Shown here one piece after another: positions 14,131-17,700 of a stretch of 17,700 nucleotides of DNA; within the stretch, counting starts at the first letter, position 1; the number at the start of each line of letters is the position of its first letter. The notes under the pieces were generated by a model. That model made no database searches, was not told the DNA's origin, and was given only the letters and a program-made list of their open reading frames with translations. The DNA is taken from the NCBI GenBank assembly GCA_900550455.1, contig URSE01000017.1, positions 1-17,700 of the forward strand, read 5' to 3'. A program made the position numbers and the translations under genes. The stretch is from an uncultured Veillonella sp. (GTDB taxonomy: Bacteria; Bacillota; Negativicutes; Veillonellales; Veillonellaceae).

Positions 14131-15159
14131 TTATTCGAGATCATCAAAGTCAAAGGCAGCCGCTTTGGTGTAATTGGTTACCTTAGCTTCGAAGAAGTCT
14201 GTTTTTGTGTTGTTAAGGTTAGAGAAACCTTCGATCCAAGCCATAGGGTTTTCCTTGATCTCAGGGTAGAGAATAGGGAGGCCAATAGCTTCAAGGCGGA
14301 GATTAGCTAAGTACTTGATATAGCGTTCAATCAAGACGTTGTTGAGGCCGAGAATTTTGTCATCCGTAATGTATTGGCCCCATTCAATTTCGTTTTCAGT
14401 CCCTTGGCGGATCATATCCCGCATTTCTTCTTCAAATTCCTTGGAGAAGAGGTCAGGTCGTTCATGGCGCAATTCTTTAATGATGTTTTGGAAGAGGACT
14501 AGGTGAGTCACCTCATCTCGGTTGATGTATTTGAAGATGGTGGAGGTAGCGGTCATCTTCCCTTGACGGGCCAAGGTGTAGAAGAAGGAGAAACCGGAAT
14601 AGAAGTAAATCCCTTCCAAGATGTAGTTGGCCATGACAGAGCGTACGAAGTTCTGCTCTGTAGGATCATCGGAGAAGCGTTGGTAGTTGTCAGCGATGAA
14701 GCGGTTACGAGCCAAGAGGGTTTTATCTGTACGCCATTCATCATAGATTCGATCCCGGGTAACAGGATTGGTTACGGTGTCCAAGATATAAGAGTAGGAT
14801 TGGGCGTGAATTTCTTCTTGGAAGGCTTGGATGTTAAGGAGGGATGCCACTTCAGAAGCCGTTACGTAGCGGGATAGGTTAGGCAAGTTTTCGGATTGGA
14901 TGGAGTCCAAGAAGTTCAAGAAGGAAATGATCTTATCAAAGGCCCTCCGTTCGGAATCCGTAAGGTATGGGAATTGTTTGATGTCTTCGTTGAGAGAAAT
15001 TTCTTCTGGAATCCAGAAGTTGTTGAGCATGGTCCGATACATTTGGTTGGCCCAGTCGTACTTGATCCGGTTCCATTCGCGCAAGTTGGTGGTGTTCCCT
15101 TCAATCATAGATTGGGTGCCACGGTCGCCTTTTTCGTTGAATATGAGCTTTTTATCCAT
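14131..15159 (-). CDS. nrdB: Ribonucleotide reductase beta subunit, class Ia
   Basis: Small subunit of the aerobic ribonucleotide reductase. It holds the di-metal centre and tyrosyl radical that activate NrdA. 342 aa. Metal ligands D85, E115, H118, E182, E216 and H219 and the radical tyrosine Y122 (EEIHAQSY) are all visible, almost in E. coli numbering. The acidic C-terminal tail FDFDDLE is the usual docking tail for the alpha subunit. A ribosome binding site (AGAAAGG) lies 7 nt before the ATG. It follows nrdA by 153 bp of unusual structured sequence. Whether the metal is iron or manganese cannot be told; no NrdI or NrdH is nearby, which argues against class Ib. Confidence 0.95.
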   Translation of the reverse strand: MDKKLIFNEKGDRGTQSMIEGNTTNLREWNRIKYDWANQMYRTMLNNFWIPEEISLNEDIKQFPYLTDSERRAFDKIISFLNFLDSIQSENLPNLSRYVTASEVASLLNIQAFQEEIHAQSYSYILDTVTNPVTRDRIYDEWRTDKTLLARNRFIADNYQRFSDDPTEQNFVRSVMANYILEGIYFYSGFSFFYTLARQGKMTATSTIFKYINRDEVTHLVLFQNIIKELRHERPDLFSKEFEEEMRDMIRQGTENEIEWGQYITDDKILGLNNVLIERYIKYLANLRLEAIGLPILYPEIKENPMAWIEGFSNLNNTKTDFFEAKVTNYTKAAAFDFDDLE

Positions 15160-15210
15160 GAGTAAACCTTTCTTCCTGATCTGAATTTAGTAATAGGAGA
15201 GATGATAGCT

Positions 15211-15268
15211 GGCAATGAGAGGCACGGGTACTCCGCAGGAGTTATGACGTAAAGTCCTTGTCATTGCC
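15211..15268 (-). other. Structured element in the nrdA-nrdB gap
   Basis: An 8-bp outer stem (15211-15218 with 15261-15268) encloses a perfect 5-bp hairpin with a 3-nt loop (15230-15242) and a possible TGAC/GTCA helix. No T-tract follows and no known riboswitch core is recognised. It would be part of the nrdAB message. Confidence 0.5.
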
Positions 15269-15276
15269 CTAGAGGT

Positions 15277-15314
15277 TTCCTGATCGAATTCCTGATCAGG
15301 AAGTGGTACCACTT
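15277..15314. repeat. Repeats and adjoining palindromes after the nrdA stop
   Basis: TTCCTGATC occurs at 15277-15285 and 15289-15297, with a third copy at 15173-15181 just ahead of nrdB. The second copy is half of a perfect 14-bp palindrome (15289-15302). This runs into a second perfect 14-bp palindrome (15301-15314, centred on GGTACC) that overlaps the nrdA stop codon. No known regulator box, including NrdR, matches. Confidence 0.65.
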
Positions 15315-17595
15315 AGGATGAACAAGATGTGCATTCATCCATTTCTAGGGATTGGTTCCGGATATAGTAAATGGATTTAACACCTTGCTTGTAGGATTCC
15401 ATGTATAGGTCTAGGATTTCCTTAGCTTTCATTTGTGGTGTGATATAGAGGTTGAAGGATTGGGATTGGTCGATGTGCCGTTGACGAATGCCACAAGCCT
15501 TGATGGACCATTGTTGGTCGATGGTGTGAGCTTCTTTGTAGAGCCAGAAGGTTTCTTTGTTGAGGTCTGGCGCTGTCTTAGGTGTGAAGGATCCCTTCTT
15601 TTCTTCAATGAAGAACTTCTTGAAGATCGGGTCGATGCCAGCGGTAGTATTAGCGATATTAGAGGTGGACCCAGTTGGGGCTACAGCCATGAGGTAGCCG
15701 TTGCGGATGCCGTATTTTTTAACGTCAGCCGCCAGTTTTTGCCATCTTTCAGAGGTATAACCACGACGGGTGAAGTATTCTCCGGTTTCCCATTCAGAAC
15801 CCTTAAAGGCAGGGTAGGCGCCTTTTTCCTTAGCCAATTCCATGGAGGCCTTGATAGCGGCATAGGCAATGTTTTCGAACAGCTTGTCTGCTGCTTGTAA
15901 GTGTTCTTCCGTTTCCCATTGAATCTTGTGTTTTACTAGGTAGTGATGGTAGCCAGAGGTGCCTAAGCCAATAGCCCGGTACTTGTCAGAGGTGAAGCGG
16001 GATTCAGGGACTGGCGCTTGGTTAATGGTAATAACGTTGTCCAACATGCGGATTTGGAGGGCGATATTTTCTTCCAATTCCTCATCGGAGGTTTGGCCCA
16101 AATTGATGGAGTTGAGGTTACAGGTAACCATATCCCCCATGGAGGTCTTAGTAGTCAAGGTGCCGTCTTCGTTGACCTCTTCTCCAATGAGGTTAGTGAA
16201 GCCCACGTTTTGGGCAATTTCTTGGCAGAGGTTAGAAGCGTAAATCATGCCAGCATGCTTATTAGGGTTAGCTTCGTTGGCTGTGTCGCGGAAGAAGATG
16301 AAAGGCGTTCCTGTTTCAACAGCGGACTTCATGATTTTCTTCATCATATCTAAGGCAGGTACTTCTAAACCGTGAAGGTTAGGATCTTGTTCGCATTCGA
16401 TGTAGCGCTTGGTGAAAGCCTTGTCCTCCTTGGTATCGTAGAAGTCTTCTAGAGCCCAGCCCTTTACGCGTAAGATTTCATGGGGATCGAAGAGGGTGAA
16501 GTTTTGACGAGCCTCTAAACGTTCCATAAAGATATTTGGAATGGAGAGACCAGGGAAGATATCGTGAGCCTTACGGCGGTCATCGCCATTGTTGGTTCGC
16601 AGCTCTACGAATTCGTAGAAGTCCTTGTGCCATACGTCTAAGGTGATGGTAGCCCCACCCTTGCGTTTGCCCAACTGGTCAACAGCGACAGCTGTATCGT
16701 TATAGAGGCGAGCCCAAGGAATAACGCCGCCGGAGGAGTTTTTAAAGCCTCGGATGTCGGAGTTAAGGGCCCGGACCTTGCCCAAGTAGATACCCAAGGC
16801 ACCACCGTGCTTAGATACGCGGGAGAATTTGGAGTTTACATCGTAAATGGACCAGAGGTTGTCGTCCACGCCGGAGATGAAACAGGAGGACAATTGGTGG
16901 AATGGAGTCCCAGCATTAGCCAAGGTTGGCGTTGCGGTAGTCATCTTGAGTTGGGACATGAGATCGTAGAACTTCTTGGCATATTCTACCTTCTTATCGC
17001 CTTCTACAAGGGCTAGGTGCATAGCAATGGCCATGAAGCGTTCTTGTGGGAGCTCGAAGATTTCCTTATTAAAGCCTTTGACCAAGTAACGGTCAGCCAG
17101 GAGTTTAACCCCTTCATAGTTAAAGAGATAATCTCGTTTAGGTTTGATGTAATCACCTAATTCTTGTAGTTCTTCTTCTGTGTATTGGTCTACAAAGAAG
17201 GAGGCATACTTTTTCTCTTCTACCAACTTGTGGACTAAGTTAGGGAAGTTACCATAGCCGAAGGCCTTATAGCGACGGTTGATAGCAGCTTCCTTATAGA
17301 GGTCAAAGATAAAGAGGCGCGCTGCTACGAACTGCCAGTCTTGGTTCATGCGGTTGACTTGGTTGCCGAAACCGTCATCCACCTTTTGGATTACCTTTTC
17401 GATGGCCGTTTGAATTAAGGTCTTTTGAATTTGTGCTGTGGTCATGCCATCTACGAATTGGAGTTTTGCATCCATTTCCAATTCCATAGGGTCACAGGAA
17501 TCGAGGCCCAGGCAGGCGAAGGCAATCATACGTTTTGTCTTCTCTACGGATAGTGGCTCCACGTGACCATCGCGTTTGGTAATCATAATTTCCAT
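15313..17595 (-). CDS. nrdA: Ribonucleotide reductase alpha subunit, class Ia
   Basis: Large catalytic subunit that reduces ribonucleoside diphosphates to deoxyribonucleotides, using the radical from NrdB. 760 aa, the normal NrdA size. An ATP-cone (about 3-92, beginning ITKRDGHVEPLSVEK) indicates dATP/ATP activity control. Catalytic residues: C238 (LSSCFIS), N455-C457-E459 (SNLCQEI, radical cysteine in the middle) and C492 (TCNLNS). The radical-transfer pair Y743-Y744 and the C-terminal redox pair C755-C758 (CTSC) are present. PTGSTSNIANTTAGIDPIF is a typical substrate loop. The ATG at 17595 has GGGAG 6 nt upstream; an ATG three codons later is less well placed. It is the first gene of nrdAB. 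A terminator lies 40 bp upstream. Confidence 0.97.
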   Translation of the reverse strand: MEIMITKRDGHVEPLSVEKTKRMIAFACLGLDSCDPMELEMDAKLQFVDGMTTAQIQKTLIQTAIEKVIQKVDDGFGNQVNRMNQDWQFVAARLFIFDLYKEAAINRRYKAFGYGNFPNLVHKLVEEKKYASFFVDQYTEEELQELGDYIKPKRDYLFNYEGVKLLADRYLVKGFNKEIFELPQERFMAIAMHLALVEGDKKVEYAKKFYDLMSQLKMTTATPTLANAGTPFHQLSSCFISGVDDNLWSIYDVNSKFSRVSKHGGALGIYLGKVRALNSDIRGFKNSSGGVIPWARLYNDTAVAVDQLGKRKGGATITLDVWHKDFYEFVELRTNNGDDRRKAHDIFPGLSIPNIFMERLEARQNFTLFDPHEILRVKGWALEDFYDTKEDKAFTKRYIECEQDPNLHGLEVPALDMMKKIMKSAVETGTPFIFFRDTANEANPNKHAGMIYASNLCQEIAQNVGFTNLIGEEVNEDGTLTTKTSMGDMVTCNLNSINLGQTSDEELEENIALQIRMLDNVITINQAPVPESRFTSDKYRAIGLGTSGYHHYLVKHKIQWETEEHLQAADKLFENIAYAAIKASMELAKEKGAYPAFKGSEWETGEYFTRRGYTSERWQKLAADVKKYGIRNGYLMAVAPTGSTSNIANTTAGIDPIFKKFFIEEKKGSFTPKTAPDLNKETFWLYKEAHTIDQQWSIKACGIRQRHIDQSQSFNLYITPQMKAKEILDLYMESYKQGVKSIYYIRNQSLEMDECTSCSS

Positions 17596-17634
17596 AATTA
17601 GCTCCCTTTTTTGTATATATGGATTATCTTGAGC

Positions 17635-17674
17635 AAAAAAAGAGGCGAACTACTATATCTAGTAGCCTTTCGCC
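17635..17674 (-). terminator. Intrinsic terminator just upstream of nrdA
   Basis: On minus, a hairpin with outer stem GGCGAA/TTCGCC (17644-17649 with 17669-17674) and inner stem CTACTA/TAGTAG (17650-17655 with 17660-17665), with a 3-nt bulge, is followed by seven Ts (17635-17641). It either ends a gene to the right of the window or attenuates nrdAB. Only 39 bp remain before the nrdA ATG, with no convincing promoter in them. Confidence 0.8.
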
Positions 17675-17700
17675 GAATTAATTACAATATATATGTATTA

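Noticed and set aside
15160..15312. Cobalamin riboswitch or NrdR boxes in the nrdA-nrdB gap
   Set aside because: No B12-box-like sequence and no match to the NrdR consensus; the element lies inside the operon, not ahead of it.

Overview
This is a gene-dense chromosomal window of about 17.7 kb with no sign of phage, transposon or CRISPR. Gene content and style suggest a Bacillota-type anaerobe or facultative anaerobe: strong AGGAGG ribosome binding sites, intrinsic terminators, a B. subtilis-like PdxK kinase, a Thermotoga/Bacillus-type DAHP synthase and an Rrf2 regulator. A Negativicutes (Veillonella-like) host is my best guess. It rests on overall impression, not on a marker gene.

Layout from left to right. 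(1) The left edge holds the first 13 codons of an amino-acid permease on the minus strand, with its own promoter. (2) Next is an AzgA/PbuG-like NCS2 purine permease on minus, with a terminator. (3) Divergent from it, an Rrf2-family regulator is followed directly by an MdtG-like MFS drug-efflux transporter. (4) aroD (type I dehydroquinase) stands alone on plus just after an intrinsic terminator. It converges on a PdxK/ThiD-type vitamin B6 kinase, with a bidirectional terminator between them. (5) A compact minus-strand operon runs aroF-aroB-aroA-aroC-pheA-aroE/aroK. With aroD, every step from PEP plus erythrose 4-phosphate to chorismate and then phenylpyruvate is encoded here. AroE and AroK are one fused polypeptide. 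(6) A 450-bp regulatory gap separates aroF from a plus-strand GH3 (NagZ-like) lipoprotein. (7) The right part is a minus-strand class Ia ribonucleotide reductase operon, nrdA-nrdB, with an unusual structured intergenic region and a terminator just ahead of nrdA.

The most interesting item is in the aroF leader. A near-consensus promoter is followed by a 29-codon peptide ORF with a good ribosome binding site and six consecutive aromatic codons (Tyr-Tyr-Phe-Trp-Phe-Phe). A strong terminator then precedes aroF, and a leader segment is perfectly complementary to part of that terminator. It looks like a ribosome-mediated attenuator that reads all three aromatic amino acids at once to control the common pathway. 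A second terminator/antiterminator-like arrangement lies upstream of nagZ. Terminators also sit about 30-40 nt upstream of the aroD and nrdA start codons.
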